Assembly: GCA_008933825.1 (NCBI GenBank)
Contig: WBUF01000022.1
Location: 1 to 37,475, forward strand
DNA from: Rhodocyclaceae bacterium
Lineage (GTDB): Bacteria > Pseudomonadota > Gammaproteobacteria > Burkholderiales > Rhodocyclaceae
Length of the DNA stretch: 37,475 nt
Reading direction: 5' to 3'
The position numbers and the translations under genes were made by a program. Positions within the stretch are counted from its first letter, which is position 1, and every line of letters begins with the position of its first letter. Positions 8,982-15,954 of the stretch are shown here, in pieces. Under the pieces are notes generated by a model. The model made no database searches, had not been told where the DNA came from, and was given only the letters and a program-made list of their open reading frames with translations.

Positions 8982-9439
8982 GGCTTTTCGGGCATGTCCT
9001 CGGGCGGCGGCAGATTCGCCAGGCAGTCGGCCGCAGCGGCGGCCAAGCGCTTGTCGAAGGTTACCAGCGGCGCGCGCAATTCTGCTGCGAGCCATAAGTA
9101 GGAGGCGTCGTAGGCGGAGAGTTTGTAGCGGGCAGCCATGCGCAACACCGGGGCGAGAACGATGCCGGCGAATTCGATGGCGAGATCATCGAAATGTTCC
9201 AGCCCTTCCAGCGCATCTTCGAGACGGGATTTGCCCTGCCGCAGCCTGTTCATGCCCACATTGGTGATCTCGAAACGCAGCAGATCGGGGGCGACGGGTT
9301 GTTTTCCGGCCAAGGTCCTCCGCGCATCTTCCTGCTCGCTCTCGTCGAACACGATGGCAGCGATGACGCTGGAATCGACCACCACGGGCGGCTTGGGCCA
9401 ATAGTTACGTCCCGGCTCCGCAATCAATATGCGGCTCAC
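8978..9439 (-). CDS. PIN-domain ribonuclease toxin (VapC/FitB-like)
   Basis: A 153-residue PIN-domain protein, the presumed toxin of a type II toxin-antitoxin pair. The four acidic residues expected of the Mg-dependent RNase site are present: D22 (VVVDSSV), E57 (RFEITNVG), D111 (SAYDASYLWLA) and D129 (TFDKRL). About 17 residues precede the core, so translation could also begin nearer VVVDSS. The start overlaps the antitoxin stop by 4 bases and its stop overlaps the metF start by 4 bases, giving a three-gene coupled unit. The target RNA is unknown. The active site appears intact, so it is probably functional. Confidence 0.9.
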   Translation of the reverse strand: MSRILIAEPGRNYWPKPPVVVDSSVIAAIVFDESEQEDARRTLAGKQPVAPDLLRFEITNVGMNRLRQGKSRLEDALEGLEHFDDLAIEFAGIVLAPVLRMAARYKLSAYDASYLWLAAELRAPLVTFDKRLAAAAADCLANLPPPEDMPEKP

Positions 9440-9837
9440 GCGTCTTTCTCCGGCTCGGGCGGCCAGGGGCCGTCCTTGATTCCGGCGGCAACCCAGGCTT
9501 CGCCATAGTGCTCATCGCGCATCTGCCGGATGATCTCTGTGGAGGAGGGGGTTTTGCGCGGCTTGGGATGGGTGCGCCGCATGTCGTCAATAATTTGATT
9601 GGCGTCCCTGGTCCCTCGGTGTGTCGTCTCGGCACGCAAGGCCGTGAAGCGGGATTGCCAATCCGAAGCGGCGGGCGAGCCCTGTTGCGGTTGCACCAGG
9701 AACGGAGGTTCCAACGCGGCGGCCGCCTCCAGCAGCGCCATCAGCTCGCCCTGCAGTGAGCGGTGATTGCGCGCCGCACGCTGGCGGATGGCGATGAGCA
9801 GGGACTCGGGCACGTCCTTGATGGAGAGGCTGGGCAT
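9436..9837 (-). CDS. ribbon-helix-helix antitoxin (FitA/VapB-like)
   Basis: A 133-residue antitoxin candidate. The N-terminus SLSIKDVPESLLIAIRQRAA followed by NHRSLQGELMALLEAA is the FitA/Arc-type ribbon-helix-helix, which binds operator DNA. Typical FitA proteins are about 80 residues, so this one has a tail about 50 residues longer. Its last part (STEIIRQMRDEHYGEAW) resembles the toxin-wrapping peptide of VapB-type antitoxins. The start is chosen by a GGAG six bases upstream. The upstream reading frame runs antisense through ahcY and is rejected. It lies immediately upstream of and overlaps the PIN toxin. Confidence 0.85.
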   Translation of the reverse strand: MPSLSIKDVPESLLIAIRQRAARNHRSLQGELMALLEAAAALEPPFLVQPQQGSPAASDWQSRFTALRAETTHRGTRDANQIIDDMRRTHPKPRKTPSSTEIIRQMRDEHYGEAWVAAGIKDGPWPPEPEKDA

Positions 9838-9845
9838 GATTGACT

Positions 9846-9897
9846 CCAAAACGGAACCGGATGGTTCCATTTTGGCTCCATTCTCCATGCGCGTCAA
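9846..9897 (-). promoter_or_regulatory. promoter and operator palindrome of the PIN toxin-antitoxin unit
   Basis: A 30-base inverted repeat (9846-9875) has 13-base arms with one mismatch: CCAAAA.GGAACC, a 4-base loop, GGTTCC.TTTTGG. Reading on the minus strand, TTGACG (9892-9897), 17 bases, then CAAAAT (9869-9874) forms a plausible promoter whose -10 lies inside the palindrome. Its -35 overlaps the ahcY stop. This is the expected layout for autorepression by the RHH antitoxin. The same arm also borders the ribosome-binding site, so an RNA role is possible. Confidence 0.6.
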
Positions 9898-11321
9898 TAC
9901 CGGTAGTGCTCCGGCTTGTACGGGCCGTCCTTGGCGAGGCCCAGGTAGGTGGCCTGCTCGTCGGAGAGTTCGGTCAGGTGCGCGCCGATCTTCTTCAGGT
10001 GCAGGCGCGCCACCTTCTCGTCGAGGTGCTTGGGCAGCACGTAGACCTGCTTGCCGTACTGGCCGCCGCGCGTGAACAGCTCGATCTGCGCCAGCGTCTG
10101 GTTGGTGAAGGAGTTGCTCATGACGAAACTCGGGTGGCCGGTTGCGCAACCGAGGTTCACCAGGCGGCCCTCCGCCAGCACGATGAGGCGCTTGCCGTCC
10201 GGAAAGATCACGTGGTCGACCTGCGGCTTGATGTTCTCCCAGCGGTACTGGCGCAGCGAGGCGATGTCGATCTCGGAGTCGAAGTGGCCGATGTTGCAGA
10301 CGATGGCATTGTTCTTCATCGCCTTCATGTGCTCGTGCGCGATGACGCGCAGGTTGCCGGTGGCGGTGACGAAGATGTCGGCGTGCGCCGCGGCCTCGTC
10401 CATGGTGACGACGCGGTAGCCTTCCATCGCCGCCTGCAGGGCGCAGATCGGGTCGATCTCGGTGACCCACACCGTGGCGCCGAGCCCGCGCAACGACTGC
10501 GCGCAGCCCTTGCCGACGTCGCCGTAGCCGGCCACCAGGGCGATCTTGCCGGCCACCATCACGTCGGTGGCGCGCTTGATGCCGTCGACCAGCGACTCGC
10601 GGCAGCCGTAGAGGTTGTCGAACTTCGACTTCGTCACCGAGTCGTTCACGTTGATGGCGGGGAAGGGCAGCCTGCCTTCGGACGCCATCTGGTAGAGGCG
10701 CTTGACGCCGGTGGTGGTCTCCTCCGTCACGCCCTGGATGCCGGCGAGCTGCTTCGCGTACCAGCCGGGGTGGGAGGTCAGCCGCTTCTTGATCGAGGCG
10801 AACAGCACCGTCTCTTCCTCGTTGGTCGGGTGGGCGATCACCGAGGGGTTCTCCTCGGCCTTGGCGCCGAGGATCAGCAGCAGCGTGGCGTCGCCGCCGT
10901 CGTCGAGGATCATGTTGGCGCCCTTACCGGCTTCATGGCCGGGCCACTCGAAGATGCGGTGGGTGTAGTCCCAGTACTCCTCCAGCGACTCGCCCTTCCA
11001 GGCGAACACCGGCGTGCCGCCGGCGGCGATGGCGGCGGCGGCGTGGTCCTGCGTCGAGAAGATGTTGCAGGAGGCCCAGCGCACCTCGGCGCCCAGGGCC
11101 TTCAGCGTCTCGATCAGCACCGCCGTCTGGATGGTCATGTGCAGCGAGCCGGTGATGCGGGCGCCGCGCAGCGGCTGGGTGGCAGCGAACTCCTCGCGCA
11201 CGGCCATCAGGCCGGGCATCTCGGTTTCGGCGATGGCGATTTCCTTGCGGCCCCATTCGGCGAGGCCGATGTCGGCGACCTTGTAGTCGGCGAAGCCGGA
11301 GGGTTGGATGACAGCGTTCAT
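9894..11321 (-). CDS. ahcY: S-adenosylhomocysteine hydrolase
   Basis: A 475-residue SAH hydrolase that splits S-adenosylhomocysteine into homocysteine and adenosine, removing the product inhibitor of methyltransferases. NAD-binding is shown by [20 protein letters not shown], the substrate region by [20 protein letters not shown], and the C-terminus ends in the conserved [11 protein letters not shown]. The start [10 protein letters not shown] is backed by an AAGGAG site 6-7 bases upstream. The longer open frame covers the riboswitch and is not coding. An SAH riboswitch precedes the gene. In related bacteria ahcY commonly clusters with metK and metF. Here both neighbours are separated from it by toxin-antitoxin DNA. 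Confidence 0.97.
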   Translation of the reverse strand: MNAVIQPSGFADYKVADIGLAEWGRKEIAIAETEMPGLMAVREEFAATQPLRGARITGSLHMTIQTAVLIETLKALGAEVRWASCNIFSTQDHAAAAIAAGGTPVFAWKGESLEEYWDYTHRIFEWPGHEAGKGANMILDDGGDATLLLILGAKAEENPSVIAHPTNEEETVLFASIKKRLTSHPGWYAKQLAGIQGVTEETTTGVKRLYQMASEGRLPFPAINVNDSVTKSKFDNLYGCRESLVDGIKRATDVMVAGKIALVAGYGDVGKGCAQSLRGLGATVWVTEIDPICALQAAMEGYRVVTMDEAAAHADIFVTATGNLRVIAHEHMKAMKNNAIVCNIGHFDSEIDIASLRQYRWENIKPQVDHVIFPDGKRLIVLAEGRLVNLGCATGHPSFVMSNSFTNQTLAQIELFTRGGQYGKQVYVLPKHLDEKVARLHLKKIGAHLTELSDEQATYLGLAKDGPYKPEHYRY

Positions 11322-11402
11322 GTGCGGCTCCTTGTCAAAGCAGCCGGGGGAGGGAGGGGAGGCTGTGCCCACCTGCGCTCCCGTGCCCGGCACGGGTTGA
11401 GG

Positions 11403-11505
11403 TGAGCGCCGTTGCAGCTTTTGGCTTCGGACCGCTGCGCGGCCGAAGGTGATTTCCGAGCCTGGGGGCCGACGGATGCGGCACCTCGCAGCGCTCCTCG
11501 GAAGC
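11403..11505 (-). ncRNA. SAH riboswitch
   Basis: On the minus strand the leader shows CCGAGGAGCGCTGC (11488-11501), then CCAGGCTCGG (11456-11465), whose CTCGG closes the CCGAG stem, and finally GGCGCTCA (11403-11410), complementary to the GAGCGC of the first block. This is the conserved SAH-riboswitch core with its pseudoknot, known to precede ahcY and to turn expression on when SAH accumulates. A variable internal hairpin lies between the last two blocks. A further 7-bp stem at 11380-11396 lies between the aptamer and the start codon and may belong to the expression platform. Confidence 0.9.
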
Positions 11506-11510
11506 CGCGC

Positions 11511-11516
11511 ATTATA
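11511..11516 (-). promoter_or_regulatory. -10 element of the ahcY promoter
   Basis: A perfect TATAAT on the minus strand lies just upstream of the riboswitch, so transcription would begin at or near its 5' edge. The -35 (about 17-18 bases upstream, near TGTCAATG) matches consensus poorly. It overlaps the divergent brnT promoter region. Confidence 0.6.
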
Positions 11517-11535
11517 CGCCCGAGGCACGCGAGCA

Positions 11536-11563
11536 TTGACATACATATTCCGATGTGTATAAA
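11536..11563 (+). promoter_or_regulatory. promoter of brnT-brnA
   Basis: A perfect TTGACA (11536-11541), a 16-base spacer and TATAAA (11558-11563). The brnT ATG lies 7 bases after the -10, so the predicted transcript begins essentially at the start codon. The spacer contains an imperfect inverted repeat (TACATAT / ATGTGTA) that is a candidate BrnA operator. Confidence 0.7.
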
Positions 11564-11569
11564 TGACCC

Positions 11570-11848
11570 ATGCGCTTTGTCTGGGACGAGCCCAAGCGGC
11601 TGGCGAACCTCAAGAAGCACGGCCTGGATTTCGCCGATGCGGAAAAGGTTTTCGCAGGCCCGATGGTACTGATCGAAGACAATCGCGAGCATTACGGCGA
11701 ACAACGCATGATCGGCATCGGCCTGCTGGATTGCCTGGTGGTACTGATCGTGCATGTCGAAACGGACGAAACCATTCGCATCATTTCGATGCGCAAGGCG
11801 GACAGCGATGAAACGGACCTCTTCTACCAGAACGCCGGCTACTTCTGA
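11570..11848 (+). CDS. brnT: BrnT-type ribonuclease toxin
   Basis: A 92-residue BrnT family toxin (RelE-like fold RNase). The N-terminus [20 protein letters not shown] followed by FADAEKVF is the family signature (W-D-x-x-K-x-x-x-N-x-x-K-H-x-x-x-F). The middle [13 protein letters not shown] and the C-terminal RIISMRKAD are also typical. The BrnT catalytic set includes Arg and His residues of these segments. No ribosome-binding site precedes the ATG and the promoter sits 7 bases away, suggesting a leaderless mRNA. It overlaps the brnA start by 41 bases and diverges from the ahcY riboswitch. Confidence 0.9.
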   Translation: MRFVWDEPKRLANLKKHGLDFADAEKVFAGPMVLIEDNREHYGEQRMIGIGLLDCLVVLIVHVETDETIRIISMRKADSDETDLFYQNAGYF

Positions 11849-12131
11849 CGACGCGCCGAAGCTGACGCAGAAGGATTTCGACAAGGCGCGCTTTCGCGTC
11901 GGCGGCAAGGATGTCACGCGCGCCGAGTGGCAGGCGGCGACGCGCGCGCGGGTCGGCAAGCTGCGCATCAACATCATGCTCGACGCGCCCATCGTCGAGC
12001 ACTTCAAGGCGCTGGCCGGCGAGCGCGGCTACCAGACCATCATCAACGATACCCTGCGCCGGGTGATCGAGGCCGGCCACATCGAGGCCGACATCCGGCG
12101 TGTGATCCGCGAGGAGCTGGCGCACGACTGA
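11808..12131 (+). CDS. brnA: BrnA-type antitoxin
   Basis: A 107-residue partner of BrnT. The C-terminal half, RVGKLRINIMLDAPIVEHFK followed by ALAGERGYQTIINDTLRRVIE, is the ribbon-helix-helix DNA-binding domain characteristic of BrnA, which also neutralises BrnT. The N-terminal part (TQKDFDKARFRVGG) is the usual toxin-contacting region. The ATG at 11808 lies within brnT, giving the 41-base overlap often seen in these operons. An in-frame start 18 codons upstream is possible but would add an unusual Arg/Ser-rich extension. The complex is expected to repress the promoter at 11536-11563. Confidence 0.88.
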   Translation: MKRTSSTRTPATSDDAPKLTQKDFDKARFRVGGKDVTRAEWQAATRARVGKLRINIMLDAPIVEHFKALAGERGYQTIINDTLRRVIEAGHIEADIRRVIREELAHD

Positions 12132-12135
12132 CCCC

Positions 12136-12159
12136 GCCGTCCTGCGGAGACTGACTTTT
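12136..12159 (-). repeat. dispersed 24-bp repeat, copy C (reference copy)
   Basis: On the minus strand this reads AAAAGTCAGTCTCC then GCAGGACGGC. It begins at the stop codon of the SEC-C gene and lies 4 bases after the brnA stop, so it fills the whole convergent gap. Confidence 0.85.
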
Positions 12160-13625
12160 TACAGCAGAGGCTTCTGCAGCAGCCCGAGCGCTTCGCGCAG
12201 TTCGCGCACGATGGCTGGGTCGATTTGCGGCGTTTGCTCGACGCCGCGCTCGATCTGCAGCAGCAGGCCTTCGACCAGTTCGCGCCCGTCGCGGCCTCTC
12301 ACCGCTTGGCGCGGCGTCTTGTTGCCCAGCAGCGGAATCTTCATGTCCAGCCATTCGCGGTAGTGGCGCCGCATTTCTTCCGTCAGCATGGCCCGCACTT
12401 CGGGCTGCGCGTTAAACGCATCGTGCTCCTCTCTCGCCCGCAATTCGGCGGCCGTGGGGGGGCGCTGCTGCCTTTCCGCGAGCATCGATTCGATCGGCGC
12501 TATCGACGTTGCCCGGTGGCGCGCCCCGGGCAGGCGCTCCCCGACGAGCCGGCGGAAGAGCTGGGCGCGGTTTTCGGAATTCACCTCGGCCGTCATGCGG
12601 CCGCCGTCGATGTCGATCTTGCCCATGACGGTGTTGCTCCAGCTCTTGTGCTTTTCGTTGCCTGCCTTCTGCCAGTCGATGGCGACGCCGGCGAGGCGGC
12701 CGTCGCCGTCGCGCCGGGCCTCCTCCAGCAGTTCCTCCGGGCTGGCCGTGATGCACAGGCCGGCCAGCGCGTCGAAGGCTTCCTGCGGTGAGCCGATGTC
12801 GAAGACCAGCTTGTGCGGCACGAAGGGGTCGCCGTCGGTGTTCTGCAACTGCGGCCGGGGCGGATCGAGGATCGGCTCGACGATGTCATGATAGGTCCAC
12901 AGCATGTCCAGATCCCATTTGCGCAGTTCGGCCGGCGTCAGCGCCTTCCTGCTGCGCGCCATGCGCTTGCGCAGCGCCAGGATGGGGCCGCGCCGGTCGG
13001 GCGGAATCATGACCGGCGTCATGCCCTCGATGAGAGTGATGTCCTTCAGGCGCGCGAGCTTGGCGAAAAGGATATCGCCCGCCTGCATCTGGGCCGAGGC
13101 CGATCGCTCGCGCACCTCGAGCTCCTCGCCGTTGAAAATGTCGCGCAGCGTGGCGCCGAGGCCGGGCCGTACGGAGACGATGTCGTAGAAGCTGAAGGGC
13201 GCGGCGCAGCAGGCCTCCATGTATTCGACCAGCACCGGATCGGCGCGCCGCGCGTTGTCGCGCAGCCAGGCCTGCGCCAGGGTCAGTCCGTCCAGCACGG
13301 CGGGGTTCATGTCGGTGTCGCGCGGATCGGGCTGCCAGTCGAAGAACAGCCAGGGCATGAACACCGGCAGGTGCGGCGTTTCCGGGTCGAAGTCCTCCGG
13401 CTCCTCGGCCAGCAGGAAGGCATCCCAGGCCTCGACCAGCAGCAGCGGGCCGTAGCGTTTCTGCCCGTGGCGCAGCAGCGTGTCGGCCATGCCCTCGATG
13501 GCGCGGCGCACGCGCCGCCAGCGCAGCTCCTCCGGCGATTCCGCCTGCTGGGCAATCATGCAGCAGTGCTTGTATTTCCTTCCGCTGCCGCACGGGCAGG
13601 GGTCATTGCGGCCGATCTTGTGCAT
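12159..13625 (-). CDS. SEC-C zinc-motif protein of unknown function
   Basis: A 488-residue protein whose N-terminus carries the SEC-C zinc-binding motif (DPCPCGSGRKYKHCC, residues about 8-22), as found at the end of SecA and in many stand-alone proteins. The rest is mostly helical, rich in acidic and Trp residues, with no catalytic motif that I recognise. Near the C-terminus, WLDMKIPLLGNKTPRQAV then GRELVEGLL resembles a short motif seen in other SEC-C proteins and loosely in MbcA/ParS-type antitoxins. The ATG preferred is next to the SEC-C motif. A start 11 codons upstream is equally possible. It lies in the accessory island between brnTA and a methyltransferase remnant. Function unknown. 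Confidence 0.75.
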   Translation of the reverse strand: MHKIGRNDPCPCGSGRKYKHCCMIAQQAESPEELRWRRVRRAIEGMADTLLRHGQKRYGPLLLVEAWDAFLLAEEPEDFDPETPHLPVFMPWLFFDWQPDPRDTDMNPAVLDGLTLAQAWLRDNARRADPVLVEYMEACCAAPFSFYDIVSVRPGLGATLRDIFNGEELEVRERSASAQMQAGDILFAKLARLKDITLIEGMTPVMIPPDRRGPILALRKRMARSRKALTPAELRKWDLDMLWTYHDIVEPILDPPRPQLQNTDGDPFVPHKLVFDIGSPQEAFDALAGLCITASPEELLEEARRDGDGRLAGVAIDWQKAGNEKHKSWSNTVMGKIDIDGGRMTAEVNSENRAQLFRRLVGERLPGARHRATSIAPIESMLAERQQRPPTAAELRAREEHDAFNAQPEVRAMLTEEMRRHYREWLDMKIPLLGNKTPRQAVRGRDGRELVEGLLLQIERGVEQTPQIDPAIVRELREALGLLQKPLL

Positions 13626-13682
13626 GGAGCATTCACCGGGGGCGGTCGAGGCGCGCATGATGCCCCGTTCCGCCGGGGCGGG

Positions 13683-14705
13683 CAATGGCTGCATGATCGC
13701 GTAAAGCCGGAGCGCGATCACAACCCGCGCAAGAACCGCTGAGAAAATTGGTGGCTTTTCGGCGAGAACCAGCCTCGCATGCGCGCCAGCGTGGAAGGCT
13801 TGTCCCGCTACATCGCTACCGGCCAGACCGCCAAGCACCGCATCTTCCAGCTTCTCGATGCCAGTATCTTGCCCGACGACAAACTCATCGCCATCGCACT
13901 CGACGATGCTTACGCGCTGGGCGTGCTTTCAAGTCGTATACATGCGTGTTTGGCGTTGGCAGGGGGTGGTTGGCTGGGGGTTGGCAACGATCCCGTGTAC
14001 AACAAATCCAAATGCTACGAGGCATTCCCCTTCCCCGCCGCCACCCCCGAGCAGCAGGCGCGCATTCGTGATCTCGCCGAGCAGATCGACGCGCATCGCA
14101 AGCGGCAGCAGGGGCTGCATGCGGAATTGACGCTGACGGGGATGTACAACGTGCTAGAAAAGTTGAAAGTCAGTCTCCCCATGACGGCGAAGGAGAAGGC
14201 GATTCACGAGATGGGGCTGGTGTCGGTGCTGAAAAGCCTGCACGACGAGCTGGATGCCGCCGTGCTCGAGGCCTACGGCTGGCGTGATGCGCCGTCCGAC
14301 GAAACCATTCTCGAACGCCTCGTCGCCTTGAACGCCGAGCGCGCCGCCGAGGAGGCGAACGGCCAGGTGCGCTGGCTGCGCCCGGCCTTCCAGCATCCCG
14401 AAGCGGTCCAGGCGGAGATGGGCTTGTCCCGCCCGACGCATTCGGTGGCCGCTAAGGAGGGCGGGACAAGCCCGTCTCCGCCCCGCACCGAACCACCACG
14501 CCAGCCCTGGCCAAACACCCTGCCCGAACAGGTCGCCGCCGTCGCGCGCGTGCTGGCCGAGGCGCGCGCGCCGCTCGCCGAAGCCGATCTCGCCGCCCGC
14601 TTCGCCGGCAAGGGCCCGTGGAAGAAGCGCCTGCCCCAGCTCCTCGACACCCTCGTCGCCCTCGGCCGCGCGCGGGTGCTGGAAGACGGCCGCTGGATGG
14701 GGTAA
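13683..14705 (+). pseudogene. C-terminal remnant of an MmeI/YeeA-like DNA methyltransferase
   Basis: About 340 residues match the C-terminal, target-recognition end of large class I adenine DNA methyltransferases (MmeI/YeeA-like). Family-type segments are QWLHDRVKPERD, ENWWLFGENQPRMR, GLSRYIATGQTAKHRIFQ, LDASILPDDKLIAIALDDA, LGVLSSRIH, GVGNDPVYNKSKCYEAFPFP and TAKEKAIHE. An in-frame TGA at 13740-13742 interrupts the homology between NPRKNR and ENWWLF. The catalytic N-terminal part (SAM and NPPY motifs) is absent, because the adjacent DNA is the 5' region of the SEC-C gene. The open part from ATG 13779 gives 308 residues. The extreme C-terminus (PEQVAAVARVL to the stop) looks like a winged-helix extension. 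It contains repeat copy E. Non-functional as a methyltransferase. Confidence 0.82.
14166..14189 (+). repeat. dispersed 24-bp repeat, copy E (inside coding remnant)
   Basis: Reads AAAGTCAGTCTCC then CCATGACGGCG on the plus strand, matching copy C at 21 of the 23 bases compared. It encodes KVSLPMTA inside the methyltransferase remnant. Relative to the gene's sense strand the orientation is the same as in the other five copies. Confidence 0.7.
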
Positions 14706-14743
14706 GTTACGCCGATACGGTCTGCATTAGCGAGGAAACCAGC

Positions 14744-14965
14744 ATGACTCAAGAAACCCTTGAACTTGCCTCTCTGGCAGCAAAGCTCCCTCCGAGTGAG
14801 CGTCTGCAACTCGTGGAAACCATACTGGCGACCCTCGACAAGCCGGACCCGGAGATCGCTGCGGCCTGGGCGCGTGAGGCCGAGGATCGTCTCGCGGCAT
14901 ACCGGCGCGGTGAAATTCAATCCGTGGGAGAAGGCGATGTCTTCGGCGATCTCGGCGGTCGATGA
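14744..14965 (+). CDS. addiction-module antitoxin component (TIGR02574-like)
   Basis: A 73-residue acidic protein of the putative addiction-module component type. The pattern LAAKLPPSERLQLVETILAT followed by LDKPDPEIAAAWAREAEDRL and AAYRRGEI is typical of these small antitoxins, which pair with RelE/ParE toxins. The start is supported by GAGGAAA 8 bases upstream. An upstream in-frame extension lies inside the methyltransferase remnant and is rejected. Its stop overlaps the toxin start by 4 bases (ATGA). These antitoxins often lack a clear DNA-binding domain, and no operator palindrome was found upstream. Confidence 0.85.
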   Translation: MTQETLELASLAAKLPPSERLQLVETILATLDKPDPEIAAAWAREAEDRLAAYRRGEIQSVGEGDVFGDLGGR

Positions 14966-15264
14966 AAATCCGCTACCTGTCCGTCGCCCAATCGGAAATC
15001 CAGGAAGCAGCCGAGTACTACGCGGCCATTTCGCCTGAACTGGGTTTGTCTTTCAGAAGAGAGTTGCGGCAACTGATGCGCCTCGTTGGAAGAATGCCCA
15101 TGGCGTGGCCGCCCAGCGGCGAGGGCACCCGCCGGTGTCTCATGTCGCGTTTCCCCTATCTCGTCATCTACGCCCCGCTGCCGGAGGAAGTGCTGGTGCT
15201 GGCGGTAGGCCATCAGCATCGCCAGCCCGGCTACTGGCGGGAACGTCTTCCGGGCTCGAAGTAG
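14962..15264 (+). CDS. RelE/ParE-family toxin
   Basis: A 100-residue RelE/ParE-superfamily protein. The N-terminal MKIRYLSVAQSEIQEAAEYY is the helix-forming ParE signature, followed by the core strands (GTRRCLMSRFPYLVIYAPLP, EEVLVLAVGHQHRQPGYWRE). The C-terminal H-x-x-R-x-P-x-Y-W-x-x-R pattern is common in ParE-type toxins. Whether it poisons gyrase (ParE) or cuts mRNA (RelE) cannot be decided from sequence. It is translationally coupled to the antitoxin before it. The 180 bases that follow contain no convincing gene. A 25-codon hydrophobic frame at 15338-15415 is too short to support. Confidence 0.88.
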   Translation: MKIRYLSVAQSEIQEAAEYYAAISPELGLSFRRELRQLMRLVGRMPMAWPPSGEGTRRCLMSRFPYLVIYAPLPEEVLVLAVGHQHRQPGYWRERLPGSK

Positions 15265-15445
15265 CCATTGCTGCTGGCTCATTCCCTGAGCCCGGCGAGG
15301 CGTAGGCTGAAGATGTTCGATCATCCGGGGACCTGTCGTGCGCCGCATCCTGTTTGCACCCTTGTGCGCCCTGGGCTTCACGCTGCTGGATGTTCTTTTC
15401 GACGACGGCTGCTGACGGAATCGATTGGATTCGGGAGGGGAAATC

Positions 15446-15619
15446 ATGATTGCACTCGACAGGCCGCAACTGGACAAGCTGCTGGACGAGGCCGCCGCGG
15501 ACTACGGCCTGGACCTGGCCACGCCGCAGGGATTGACGGCCGCCCTGCTCGCGGTGAATACCCTGTTGCTGCTGGAGAACACCCGCATTCTTCGCAAGAT
15601 TCAAGAGGCGTTCTGCTGA
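15446..15619 (+). CDS. small hypothetical protein (57 aa), full-length copy
   Basis: A 57-residue protein, MIALDRPQLDKLLDEAAADY ending LLLLENTRILRKIQEAFC, with a good AGGGGAAA ribosome-binding site. I do not recognise the family. The C-terminal half is an amphipathic/hydrophobic helix (PQGLTAALLAVNTLLLLENTR). A truncated relative of this helix recurs at 16408-16536, which supports it being a real, mobile or duplicated unit. It lies between a ParE pair and mazEF and might be a small antitoxin-like component, but nothing shows this directly. Confidence 0.55.
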   Translation: MIALDRPQLDKLLDEAAADYGLDLATPQGLTAALLAVNTLLLLENTRILRKIQEAFC

Positions 15620-15663
15620 GGCGGAGACGCGGCGCGGCGGCCGCCTGACGGGCGCCGCAGCCG

Positions 15664-15686
15664 ATGTCTAAACTGTGTATAGACAT
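15664..15686 (+). promoter_or_regulatory. operator-like palindrome upstream of mazE
   Basis: ATGTCTA and TAGACAT form perfect 7-base arms around a 9-base spacer, 16 bases before the mazE start. This is the expected place for autoregulation by a MazE-type antitoxin. It argues against the upstream in-frame ATG (15664) being the mazE start. Confidence 0.5.
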
Positions 15687-15702
15687 TGTGGAGGGATGGC
15701 CT

Positions 15703-15954
15703 GTGAGCGAAGCGGTTCTCGACATCAAGAAGTGGGGCAACAACCTCGGCGTGCGGTTGCCGGCGGCAGTGGCGCGGGCGGCGCACCTGCATGCCGGCCA
15801 GCGCGTGCGGGTGACCGTGGAAGCAGGGCGCGTGGTCATCACGCCGGAAGCGGCCGCGCCGCTCTCGCTCGAGCAGCGGCTGGCGCTTTACGATCCGGCG
15901 CGTCACGGCGGCGAAGCGATGGCGAGCGGGCGCGTCGGGGCGGAGCGGTGGTGA
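15703..15954 (+). CDS. mazE: MazE-type antitoxin (AbrB/SpoVT fold)
   Basis: An 83-residue MazE/PemI-like antitoxin. The N-terminal LDIKKWGNNLGVRLPAAVAR is the swapped-hairpin AbrB DNA-binding signature, followed by a hydrophobic strand pair and an acidic/basic tail (LSLEQRLALYDPARHGGEAM) of the kind that wraps MazF. The GTG start is chosen because GGAGGG lies 8 bases upstream and because a palindrome covers the alternative ATG. Its stop overlaps the mazF start (GTGA). With the partner toxin broken, it is now probably an orphan. Confidence 0.85.
   Translation: MSEAVLDIKKWGNNLGVRLPAAVARAAHLHAGQRVRVTVEAGRVVITPEAAAPLSLEQRLALYDPARHGGEAMASGRVGAERW

Noticed and set aside
13740..13742. Selenocysteine or other recoding at the in-frame TGA of the methyltransferase remnant
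   Set aside because: The catalytic half of the protein is absent and no recoding element is evident downstream, so decay is the simpler reading.
15338..15415. A 25-codon hydrophobic frame (VRRILFAPLCALGFTLLDVL...)
   Set aside because: It has a weak start and no partner or homology that I can recognise. It is too short to support as a gene.
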